64,000 nucleotides of DNA from Clostridia bacterium. GTDB lineage: Bacteria > Bacillota > Clostridia > Oscillospirales > Acutalibacteraceae. Positions 25,925-33,267 of this stretch are shown here, piece after piece (position 1 is the first letter of the stretch; each line of letters begins with the position of its first letter). Under the pieces are notes generated by a model. It made no database searches. It was not told the origin of the DNA and saw only the letters and a list, made by a program, of their open reading frames with translations. The translations under genes and the position numbers were made by a program. The stretch spans positions 25,914 to 89,913 of the forward strand of contig JAFUPA010000054.1 of the NCBI GenBank assembly GCA_017481575.1, written 5' to 3'.

Positions 25925-26540
25925 AATGTATCTGAATGATGCTATGAAAAATTTAGGTGAAGCCTTTGATTATTCGGCAACAGTCTTGAATATTCCTATG
26001 GATGATTTTCTTGATATGTTCATTATAAGCGGTATTGCAGAACAATTTGCCGGTGGTGTTCCAAAATTCGTTTCTGGTCTTTCGGGGACGGAGCTTGTAT
26101 GGGAGGTTTTAAATCGGACAAAAAAAAATACTGTTTTGCCTGCACCACAGACCGAATACGATTACTCACCTGAATATTGGTGCGGTTGGATACTTGCATT
26201 TTATCAATGGAATACAGGAAAAAGCTTCAAGGAAATAAGAAAATATATTCCGATGAGTGAAATTTATAAGTTATACTCTACCTTGCACGAAGCATCAGAG
26301 GAAAAGTTTGTTGATGTAGCAAATTCTATACTTGAGCGTAAAAATTTACCTACAAAATTACAGACAGTACGCAAGGCAATCGGGCTTTCACAAAAAGAGC
26401 TATCCGACAAATCCGGAGTTACATTAAGAATGATTCAGCAATACGAACAGCGAGCAAAAGATATAAACAAAGCGACTGCCAGCAGCTTGTTTGCATTAGC
26501 TCAAACGCTTGGTTGCAAAGCAGAGGATTTATTAGAATAA
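25905..26540 (+). CDS. XRE-family regulator, probable antitoxin of the DUF3990 protein
   Basis: A 211 aa protein. Residues ~1-150 form an uncharacterised helical domain (FIISGIAEQFAGG, then YSPEYWCGWILAFYQW), likely the partner-binding part. Residues ~150-211 are a Cro/CI helix-turn-helix (IGLSQKELSDKSGVTLRMIQQYEQ). Starts at 25902 (GTG), 25905 and 25908 (ATG) are all possible after GAGAGG; 25905 is used. The overlap with the toxin-like gene and the direct-repeat operators upstream indicate an autoregulated pair. Confidence 0.75.
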   Translation: MMYAYDEMYLNDAMKNLGEAFDYSATVLNIPMDDFLDMFIISGIAEQFAGGVPKFVSGLSGTELVWEVLNRTKKNTVLPAPQTEYDYSPEYWCGWILAFYQWNTGKSFKEIRKYIPMSEIYKLYSTLHEASEEKFVDVANSILERKNLPTKLQTVRKAIGLSQKELSDKSGVTLRMIQQYEQRAKDINKATASSLFALAQTLGCKAEDLLE

Positions 26541-26554
26541 CATAAGGAGAAAAT

Positions 26555-28216
26555 ATGAAGGTTATTATTTCTTGTCTAAATTCAAAATATGTTCACGCTT
26601 CACTTTCTCCTTGGTGCTTGCTTGCAGGAGTTCGTGAATTCTCAAAAAACACGTATGATGCTCTGGTTATGGAAAGCACAATCAACGGTGATACAGGGGA
26701 CTTTGCTCAAAAAATCATAAATGAAAAACCGGATGTTTTGGCTTTTTCGTGTTATATCTGGAACATTACCAAAACTCTCGAAATTTGCAGTATTATAAAA
26801 AGAAATCACGATTGCAAAATTGTTCTGGGCGGTCCCGAAGCAGCGTACCGTCCCAAAGATATTCTTGAAAAATATGAGTTTGCGGATTTTGTGCTGTCCG
26901 GTGAGGGAGAATGGACTTTCCCTGATTTTCTCGACAATATGAACGGTGATTTGTCGCTCGTTTCAGGTCTTACATACAGAAAAAACGACGAAATCATCAC
27001 AGTTCCCGAAAAGGAATATACAGATAGTCCGCCGTCACCGTTCTGTGACGAATTTTTTGAAAACATAAATGGCAGAATTGCTTATATTGAAACTGCCAGA
27101 GGATGTCCTTACCGCTGTGCTTTCTGCCTTTCGGGAAGATGCTCTCCGCTTCGTTTCTTTGATATCCAGCAGGTGAAAAAAGATATAATCCGACTTTCTC
27201 AAAGTGGCACACAAACGGTGAAATTTGTTGACCGCACGTTTAACGCAAATGCAGAAAGAGCCAACGAAATTTTGCTTTTTATCAAAGAAAATTACGGCAA
27301 AGAAATTCCGCAGAACGTGTGTTTTCATTTTGAAATTGCAGGCGATATTTTAAAGGAAAGCACACTTGAAATTTTATCGTCAATGCCTTATGGTGCTGTG
27401 CAGCTTGAAATAGGTATGCAGTCCTTTAACGAAGAAACCTTAAAGATAATTAACCGAAAAACCAACACAAAGAAGCTGATTGAAAACATCCGAAAGCTTA
27501 TAAGCTTCAACAATATGCACATTCACATTGACCTTATCGCAGGGCTTACGGGTGAAAACCTTGAAAGCTTCAAAAACGGTTTTAATGTCGGCTATTCGCT
27601 TAAAGCGCATATGCTTCAAATGGGATTTTTAAAACTTCTTTACGGTGCGGATATGCGTGAAAACAAGGAGAAATATCCCTGCACGTTTACCGATGAGCCG
27701 CCTTATGAGGTCAAATCAACTCCATGGCTTTCGCCTGATGAAATAAAAATGCTTAAAAATTGTGAAGATGCTGTTGATAGACTGTATAACAGCGGCCGTT
27801 TTCTGCTTACTCTTGACTATCTTACGGACGAAATCGGTATTTCTCCGTTTGACATTTTCAACGAATTCGGTAATGCCGTAAACGGCAACAAAATGCGGCT
27901 TAGTGACTATGCAGAAAATCTTTATAATTTCTTTTGCGACAGAAGTGACAAGGAAATATTAAGAGAAAAAATCCTTTGTGATTTGCTCTGTTGCTCATCA
28001 TCGGTGCAAATTCCTGATGTTTTGAAAATTAAAGACCCGTTTTATAAGAAAGTCAAAAAATATTTTATAGAAAATGTGGATAAAAATATAAAAATTGCAA
28101 TTCTTTATTCAAAAAATCAGGTCTTTGCAGTCAATCGGAGCAATGAAAAAAATCTTCATAACAGGTACGACGGCAGATTTTATAATATTGATGAAATAGA
28201 AGTCATAACACAATAA
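26555..28216 (+). CDS. B12-binding-domain radical SAM protein (DUF4080 type)
   Basis: A 553 aa protein of three parts. Residues 1-130 are a B12-binding-like Rossmann domain (IVLGGPEAAYRP, DFVLSGEGE). A radical SAM core follows, with the cluster motif C184xxxC188xxC191 in RGCPYRCAFC and the later EIGMQSFN and HIDLIAGLTGE strands. A C-terminal ~190-residue domain matches DUF4080. Enzymes of this group do radical methylations or rearrangements, but the substrate is unknown. The start follows AAGGAGA. Codon use is more like region 1 than the mobile regions. Confidence 0.85.
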   Translation: MKVIISCLNSKYVHASLSPWCLLAGVREFSKNTYDALVMESTINGDTGDFAQKIINEKPDVLAFSCYIWNITKTLEICSIIKRNHDCKIVLGGPEAAYRPKDILEKYEFADFVLSGEGEWTFPDFLDNMNGDLSLVSGLTYRKNDEIITVPEKEYTDSPPSPFCDEFFENINGRIAYIETARGCPYRCAFCLSGRCSPLRFFDIQQVKKDIIRLSQSGTQTVKFVDRTFNANAERANEILLFIKENYGKEIPQNVCFHFEIAGDILKESTLEILSSMPYGAVQLEIGMQSFNEETLKIINRKTNTKKLIENIRKLISFNNMHIHIDLIAGLTGENLESFKNGFNVGYSLKAHMLQMGFLKLLYGADMRENKEKYPCTFTDEPPYEVKSTPWLSPDEIKMLKNCEDAVDRLYNSGRFLLTLDYLTDEIGISPFDIFNEFGNAVNGNKMRLSDYAENLYNFFCDRSDKEILREKILCDLLCCSSSVQIPDVLKIKDPFYKKVKKYFIENVDKNIKIAILYSKNQVFAVNRSNEKNLHNRYDGRFYNIDEIEVITQ

Positions 28217-28220
28217 GTAA

Positions 28221-28294
28221 AGGCAGGGAATCCCTGCCTTAATATACAAATTATCAAGGCGACAGATTGTTATTTTCTGCCGCTTTTTTGTTTT
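28221..28294 (+). terminator. Terminator region after the radical SAM gene
   Basis: A perfect 10 bp palindromic stem (28221-28240) is followed by a second, imperfect hairpin (about 28260-28285) and seven T (28285-28291). The second is the more convincing terminator. Confidence 0.6.
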
Positions 28295-28295
28295 A

Positions 28296-28361
28296 TGGTC
28301 GGAGTGGCGGGATACGGCGTTGCGTTGCAACAGTACCCGTCTCAAACTTCGAATCCCGTAC
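28296..28361. repeat. Dispersed repeat with antisense tRNA-like 3-prime end (copy 1, short)
   Basis: Begins ATGGTCGGAGTGGCGGGATA and continues with GTTGC..GTACCCGTCTCA..ACTTCG, shared with the larger copy at 32522. The first 18 bases resemble the reverse complement of a tRNA acceptor/T-arm with CCA, while a later TTCGAATCCCG looks like a tRNA T-loop on the plus strand. No complete tRNA can be folded. Confidence 0.5.
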
Positions 28362-28404
28362 ATATCAAACCATAACCATCCGTCAAATGGGTAGTTAGTT
28401 ATGA

Positions 28405-29742
28405 TTATACTTCTTTTGATTTATAGTATTTTTTAACGATGAAATACACAGGCAAACCAATCAGTGTAGCTGCAATGCTTCCGATTGACAATTTTGTTTC
28501 TGCTGCGCCTGACCAGAAAATCTGACTCAAAACAACATAAACACCGCTGATAATTGCAAGAATCGGAATAACAGGATAGAAAGGTACTTTGTATTTTCTT
28601 TCGATTTCCGGATGCTTTTTTCTCCATGTCATAACTGCCGCAAAAGTAAGTGTATAGAAAATCCAACAAGAGAAGACTGCAAGATTTGTAAGCATATCAA
28701 ATGTTCCACCGATACAGAACAGACAACCCAGGAAGCCTATCAAAATGATTGAATTTGCAGGAACATGCTTTGAGTTGATTCTGCTGAGCGTTTTGCTGAA
28801 CGGAAGAGTTTTTTGCTCTGCTAACTGATAGCAAACACGGGAGCCTGACATCAAAAAGCCGTTTGCGGCGCCGATAACTGAAATAATTATACCTGTTTTT
28901 ATTAAAGTTCCACCAAAATTACCGAAGAGTTTTACTGCAATAGCGGCTGCAGGTGACTCTATATGCATAAGCTCGTCTGCAGGAAGAACCCAGATATATG
29001 CAATGTTGATTATGATGTATATAAGCATGATGATTGAAACACCGCCAACAATTGCACGAGGAAGATCACGACCGGGGTTTTTCATTTCGCCTGCTATTGC
29101 ACCAACGTTTGTCCATCCCTCAAAAGCGAATAAAACCGCCAAAAGTGTTGAACCAAAAACTGCACCTGCCTGCTTGTTCTCTGCGACCAGAGGTGTAATA
29201 ACAGGGTTTCCGCCCTCACCAAGGATAAACCCGAATATCATAAGTGTAAACAAAGGTATAAGCTTACAAATAGTGAAGACAATCTGGAATCTTGATGCTG
29301 ATTTTGAACCCGAAACATTAAATACAACCAGTATTATAATGGAAGTCATAGCAATAGGAAGAGCATATTGTTCGCCGACATAAGCGGAAAGCTCTTTGCC
29401 TACTGTAACACCGTAGCTTGCAAGAAATGCAGGGTAGAAAATTAAAGTTTGCATCCAACCTGCAAGGAAACCGACCTTTTCATTATAAACGTCAGTAAGA
29501 TAGGCTACCATACCACCTGTACGTGGGATAAGGATAGCGATTTCTGCAACGGTTAAAGCGGCAAAAATACTTGCCATACCGCCAATGACACAGGCTACCA
29601 TACCCATACCGGGTGCACCGCCGGTTGCCTGATAAATAGCGTACGGCTTGAAGAATACACCGGCACCGATTACGCAACCCACAACGATTGACATCGCAGA
29701 CATAACGCCCAGATTCTTTTTGAGTGTTCTTTTTGTTTCCAT
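28405..29742 (-). CDS. APC-family amino acid permease under a glycine riboswitch
   Basis: A 445 aa transporter with about 12 membrane helices. The APC N-terminal signature is clear (MSIVVGCVIGAGVFFKP, the G-rich broken first helix), and AFEGWTNVGAIAGEMKNP is the conserved helix 6 and following loop. The ATG at 29742 follows AGAGG and lies after the riboswitch terminator, which rules out the in-frame start at 29802. A tandem glycine riboswitch in the leader implies that the substrate or the physiological signal is glycine, so a glycine or small neutral amino acid transporter is likely. Direction of transport is not readable. Confidence 0.88.
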   Translation of the reverse strand: METKRTLKKNLGVMSAMSIVVGCVIGAGVFFKPYAIYQATGGAPGMGMVACVIGGMASIFAALTVAEIAILIPRTGGMVAYLTDVYNEKVGFLAGWMQTLIFYPAFLASYGVTVGKELSAYVGEQYALPIAMTSIIILVVFNVSGSKSASRFQIVFTICKLIPLFTLMIFGFILGEGGNPVITPLVAENKQAGAVFGSTLLAVLFAFEGWTNVGAIAGEMKNPGRDLPRAIVGGVSIIMLIYIIINIAYIWVLPADELMHIESPAAAIAVKLFGNFGGTLIKTGIIISVIGAANGFLMSGSRVCYQLAEQKTLPFSKTLSRINSKHVPANSIILIGFLGCLFCIGGTFDMLTNLAVFSCWIFYTLTFAAVMTWRKKHPEIERKYKVPFYPVIPILAIISGVYVVLSQIFWSGAAETKLSIGSIAATLIGLPVYFIVKKYYKSKEV

Positions 29743-29792
29743 GAAACAAACCTCTTTTCGTAATTTTGTTCTTTTAATATTGCCAAGTAAAG

Positions 29793-29819
29793 AAAAAAGC
29801 ATTGCGAAAAACGCAATGC
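29793..29819 (-). terminator. Riboswitch expression-platform terminator
   Basis: Minus strand: stem GCATTGCG / CGCAATGC (29812-29819 with 29799-29806), a five-T loop and a TTTTTT tail, between the glycine aptamers and the permease start. A partly complementary GTTGCG element just upstream could form the antiterminator. Confidence 0.8.
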
Positions 29820-29852
29820 AAAAGAACGCAACACAAAAAAGTGTCTTAATAG

Positions 29853-30008
29853 TTTCTGTCCTTTTGCCTGAGAGATTAGCGACAATGCGCTTTGCACCTT
29901 CGGCACCTGATTAAACAGGTTTCTCCAGAATGTTATCCGTTTGCAGTCTGTGTACCTGAGAGCGTTACTCCTTCGGAAAAGCCTGAAGCTTTATTTCCTG
30001 CAACCTTC
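29853..30008 (-). ncRNA. Tandem glycine riboswitch
   Basis: On the minus strand two aptamers follow each other. The second is near consensus: GTGCCGAAGGTGCAAA, then CTCTCAGGCAAAAGGACAG. The first is recognisable by TTCCGAAGGAGTAACGCTCT and a following CAGGTACACAGACTGC. The short linker is the normal tandem arrangement. It lies between a consensus promoter (30064) and a terminator (29819) before an APC permease, so glycine controls transcription of that gene; whether on or off cannot be settled by eye. Confidence 0.93.
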
Positions 30009-30035
30009 ACTTAACAAAATATTAACTTGAGTTTA

Positions 30036-30064
30036 ATGATACATAATTTAACATCGTTTGTCAA
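30036..30064 (-). promoter_or_regulatory. Promoter of the glycine riboswitch leader
   Basis: Minus strand TTGACA (30059-30064), 17 bp, TATCAT (30036-30041). Transcription would start near 30029, about 20 bases before the first aptamer. Confidence 0.75.
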
Positions 30065-30093
30065 CATTGCTTTTTTATTTGTATAATGTCTTT

Positions 30094-30130
30094 AAGAAAA
30101 AACACAACAGTTTCAATCAAACTGTTGTGT
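30094..30130 (-). terminator. Terminator of the YgjV-like gene
   Basis: A perfect 12 bp stem (30102-30113 with 30119-30130), then TTTTTTCTT on the minus strand. Confidence 0.85.
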
Positions 30131-30158
30131 CAGGCTGTTGCTTTGGAGTTTTGTTTTA

Positions 30159-30710
30159 TTAAGCTGCAAGTTGTTTTTCTGTTTTGCTGATTGGTATCGG
30201 CTGAATGTTTCTGTAACGGATGATACCGATTACAACCGAAATAAGCGATATAGATTCGCTTAACATACCGCTGTATGAATGTGCAAAGAGGTTGTAAATA
30301 AGAATAAGTGTTGATGAGATAAGTATTGTTTTTCGGAATTTCTTTGCATCGAAAATACCCATACAGACAGTGTTGACAACAAGTCCGAGAGTTATAAGCA
30401 ACGAGTGAATACCTTCCCATGAGAAGCAGCTTACTGTTGCCATAGCCACTGCAAAAAGAACGGGTGTTGTCAGGTCTGTTTTATTATTTTTTTCACGGTA
30501 GTAGAATGCAAAATTACGAATAATGCACACAACGTTTAAAGTGAAACCGGAAGTAGCGCCTATGAGCAGATACTGTACACAGCTTAAAGCTGTTGCAACA
30601 GTCTGAATAAGCATTATCTTGCTTTTTTTAGTGCGCTGGTAAGAGTAAAAGAATAAAACGACTGAAATAAAACCTATTGTGTGCCCGAGTAATTGAATGT
30701 AGTTTTGCAT
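30159..30710 (-). CDS. YgjV-like membrane protein
   Basis: A 183 aa protein with six or seven hydrophobic helices and the YgjV-family pattern: N-terminal HTIGFISVVLFFYSYQRTKK and a central LIGATSGFTLNVVCIIRN. The family has no established function. The ATG at 30710 follows AGAGGT; the longer reading from 30752 lacks a site. It ends with charged residues. The gene is monocistronic, with its own terminator. Confidence 0.75.
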   Translation of the reverse strand: MQNYIQLLGHTIGFISVVLFFYSYQRTKKSKIMLIQTVATALSCVQYLLIGATSGFTLNVVCIIRNFAFYYREKNNKTDLTTPVLFAVAMATVSCFSWEGIHSLLITLGLVVNTVCMGIFDAKKFRKTILISSTLILIYNLFAHSYSGMLSESISLISVVIGIIRYRNIQPIPISKTEKQLAA

Positions 30711-31002
30711 AAGTACCTCTGTGTATATTGCTATAAAATGTTCTGTTACCAAGAGTAAATTATACTTATTTTTGAACTAAAGTCAATTGGCGATGTGCAG
30801 ATATTGCACAAATAATGAGAAAAGAATTTAGTGATATTGACGAAATGCATTGAAGGCACTTTCATTTCGACCTCTTAGCTGTCGGTGTGTATATCTCTGA
30901 CGTCGTCTTTGCCGACGGTTCGCCGCTGTAAAGGTTATAGAGTGAACCGTCAATCCCAGAACATAGACAATTTTACGCAACTCCACAAACCCATACAGAA
31001 TA

Positions 31003-31070
31003 AAGAAAAATCTCCCGATGCCTGAAGGCATCAAGAGATTTTTGGTCGGAGCATTCATTAGGGATTATAT
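31003..31070. repeat. Hairpin repeat, copy A
   Basis: Bases 31003-31046 are identical to 32691-32734: a terminator-like hairpin (AAAAATCTC..GATGCC-TGAA-GGCATC..GAGATTTTT) followed by GGT. Similarity continues beyond as CGGAG..TTCATTAGGGATT versus GCGAG..TTCATAAGGGATT. The symmetrical A- and T-tails would let it terminate on either strand. Confidence 0.75.
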
Positions 31071-31094
31071 TATAATTCAGTCCTATAGTGTTGC

Positions 31095-31460
31095 TTAGTC
31101 ATTTCTGTAATCATATGTATCTGTTGTGACATTTAATTCAATACCATTTATTGTTACGGTGTCTTCATTATTCCATTCAATTACAGCTTCGGAACAGTGA
31201 TAATTCCAGTATATATTCTTTTCTTTTTTGGTATCATTGTTTCTGACCGAACATAACACGGCAAAATCTGTTGTTGTACCACCATTGTTTAAGTATGCTG
31301 AAACCGTATATTTACCATTAGGTGAAACTACTTCATTTAACAGTTCTTGCCCATCTATTCTTTGAATGTCAAAGAAAGCCCAATGAATAGCATAAACTCC
31401 AATAGCAATAACAAGTATAATAGGGATAATAACTTTCAGAAACTTCTTCAATAAAATCAC
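31095..31460 (-). CDS. DUF5412-like membrane-anchored protein (121 aa)
   Basis: One N-terminal transmembrane helix (about residues 8-26) follows a basic start; the rest is a small beta-rich extracellular domain with SPNGKYTVSAYLNNGGTTTD and an NIYWNYHCSEAVIEW pattern characteristic of DUF5412. The start is a GTG with only a weak ribosome site, so it is uncertain by a few codons. Function is unknown. It is isolated between two repeat-bearing intergenic regions. Confidence 0.65.
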   Translation of the reverse strand: MILLKKFLKVIIPIILVIAIGVYAIHWAFFDIQRIDGQELLNEVVSPNGKYTVSAYLNNGGTTTDFAVLCSVRNNDTKKEKNIYWNYHCSEAVIEWNNEDTVTINGIELNVTTDTYDYRND

Positions 31461-31686
31461 ATCTTTAATATTTGATAATTATATTATAACATGATTCTCC
31501 TCATAAAATCAACCCACTTGACATCTTTGCGGATAAACTGAAAGTGTCATAGTGGGTTATATGCTTTGAGTAAAAGATATAAAAAATTGAGTATTCACGG
31601 GTCAAATCCCTTATGAATTATAACGCAATTTATGATACGGGTTTCAAGCGGTTGCAAAGTTGCATTGAAATGCAACCGAAAGAAAA

Positions 31687-32205
31687 TTAGATTCGAACAA
31701 ATCGCTCCAAAATTAAAATATGTTGGTCAATAGTAGAATTTGTTCCAGTGGAAAAACCTCCAATGCCACCACTGGTGCTATTATGACCTAATTCATTAGT
31801 ATAAGCAGATACTAATTTCCAGCCATCTAATGCGTAGTCGTTCAAGAGTCGGGTTACTTGAGATGTTGTAAGTCCACCACCGTCATCGTCAACTAAACTT
31901 AAAGTGGTGTATTCATAATAACACTCGTATCCTCTTGCCTTTAATGAATTGATCCTATTTTCGAAGGCTTGTTTCTGTCGCTGGACTTCCCGTTCTCGCT
32001 CGGCCCGTTGTGCAGCCTCTGCTTCTATTTTTTCTTTTCTTGCTTGTTCTTCTGCTTCTAACTCAAGTGCGTTTTCAGGTCGAGATGAAAGTTCATCTCG
32101 TAATATTTTCAATTCCTCATCAGAATATAAATCAACTTGATCCTCAAGGATTAATAACAAATCTGCTGTTGATAATTCTTTGACCTCTTTTTTGAATTTA
32201 TCCAT
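31687..32205 (-). CDS. Coiled-coil protein with C-terminal DUF4177-like domain (172 aa)
   Basis: Residues ~1-45 are helical with acidic clusters, residues ~45-95 are a highly charged Glu/Arg/Lys coiled coil, and the last ~75 residues match the DUF4177 pattern (YEYTTLSL strand, LNDYALDGWKLVSAY, ILILERF). The ATG at 32205 follows GGGGGG; the frame opening at 32265 is not supported. It may be a cytoplasmic scaffold. Nothing links it to neighbouring genes except the surrounding repeats. Confidence 0.65.
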   Translation of the reverse strand: MDKFKKEVKELSTADLLLILEDQVDLYSDEELKILRDELSSRPENALELEAEEQARKEKIEAEAAQRAEREREVQRQKQAFENRINSLKARGYECYYEYTTLSLVDDDGGGLTTSQVTRLLNDYALDGWKLVSAYTNELGHNSTSGGIGGFSTGTNSTIDQHILILERFVRI

Positions 32206-32477
32206 AATAGTCCCCCCTTTTTTTTTACCAATTATACCACAAAATAGTCTTGTTTTCAATAACAATGAAGCTATTCTTTCTCACGATGAAACTTTTCTCC
32301 ACGATGAAACGAATCTTTTTGAAATAAATTTCATTATGATCAGCAAAGGTTAAAATTTGGTAGGTTTAAGTCCTCTCACTTCGACTTCCGTAGAGTTAAT
32401 TTTTATACAATGAAACTAATGTTTAGTAGCAAAGTGGAGAAATCCCTTATACCACAAGGCTTTTGAAATATAGAAAA

Positions 32478-32757
32478 AGCACGATAGTTGCAATACCAAT
32501 GGTATTATAACTATCGTGCTAATATGGTCGGAGCGGCGGGACACGGCTTTGCTTCGCAAATCCTGCGTCCTCGGCGACCGTTGCTTTGCAACAGTACCCG
32601 CCTCAGACTTCGGAGCTAAAAACAATTCACCGAATTGTTTTCTTAACGCTTCTCACCCTCTTAGGGTTCAAATCCCGCCCCCCAAAAAAAAAGAAAAATC
32701 TCCCGATGCCTGAAGGCATCAAGAGATTTTTGGTGCGAGTGTTCATAAGGGATTTAC
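32478..32757. repeat. Composite repeat element (long copy)
   Basis: Three parts in a row. First, a 12 bp-stem hairpin (32478-32489 with 32509-32520) with an inner AATACC/GGTATT stem. Second, from 32522, TGGTCGGAGCGGCGGGACAC and following bases homologous to 28296-28361, with tRNA-like words on both strands (later GGGTTCAAATCCCGCC). Third, the 44 bp hairpin unit (32691-32734) identical to 31003-31046. The DNA looks like a nested or eroded non-coding mobile element placed just before the frameshifted tnpV. Confidence 0.55.
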
Positions 32758-32844
32758 CAAAAATATAAGTAAAACCGCCTTCAAACATAGTATTCTACAC
32801 TCCCTACCTTGCTTAAACAGAGTAAAAAAGAAAGGACAAACACT

Positions 32845-33206
32845 ATGAAAACTAACAATATTACTTACAGACGAGTTGGCGATTACAGTATTCCTAATCT
32901 TACATTTCCACCCGAAGAAGCAAATATCACTCTTGGTAAATGGGGAATGTTACACAAGGATTATCTTTTGAAACACAAGAAAGTGGTGTTTGCAACCCTA
33001 CTCGCCGAAGGCAAACTGTATCAACACTGTTCTGAATGGAAAAGCAGGCACAGCAAATGTTTGATATTCTTGTTGAACAAATGAAAGAAACAGAGGACGT
33101 AACCGAACAGTTAAAAGAAGAGAATCAGATGGAATGGGTGCAGATAATGGAGAATATTCAGCAACGGTCAACGGAGATTGTGTGTGAAGAGTGGATTTGT
33201 ATTTAA
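32845..33206 (+). pseudogene. tnpV: tnpV-like protein, frameshifted copy
   Basis: The first ~55 codons match the intact TnpV at 37340 closely (YRRVGDYSIPN, PPEEANITLGKWGM, GKLYQHC). One A is missing after CACTGTTCTGA, and in the next frame the normal continuation resumes (EKQAQQMFDILVEQM, EEENQMEW-like) up to a stop at 33204-33206. As written it encodes an 80-residue truncated product. The start follows AAAGGA. TnpV proteins accompany Tn4451-type and other clostridial elements with unknown function. Confidence 0.8.
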
Positions 33207-33267
33207 TAGTGAAAAACAGGTGGCTTTAAAACCACCTGTTAAATCAATTTTTTATAATAAAATCATA

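Noticed and set aside
25905-26540. DUF3791 protein paired with DUF3990
   Set aside because: DUF3791 proteins that I know are about 70 residues and lack an HTH; this one is 211 residues with a C-terminal XRE domain.
28296-28361. tRNA gene
   Set aside because: Only acceptor and T-arm-like words occur, on both strands; no D-arm, anticodon arm or seven-base acceptor pairing can be built.
30828-31058. 76-codon minus-strand frame with many arginines
   Set aside because: It begins inside the hairpin repeat unit and has no ribosome site; the Arg-rich part is a product of repeat DNA.
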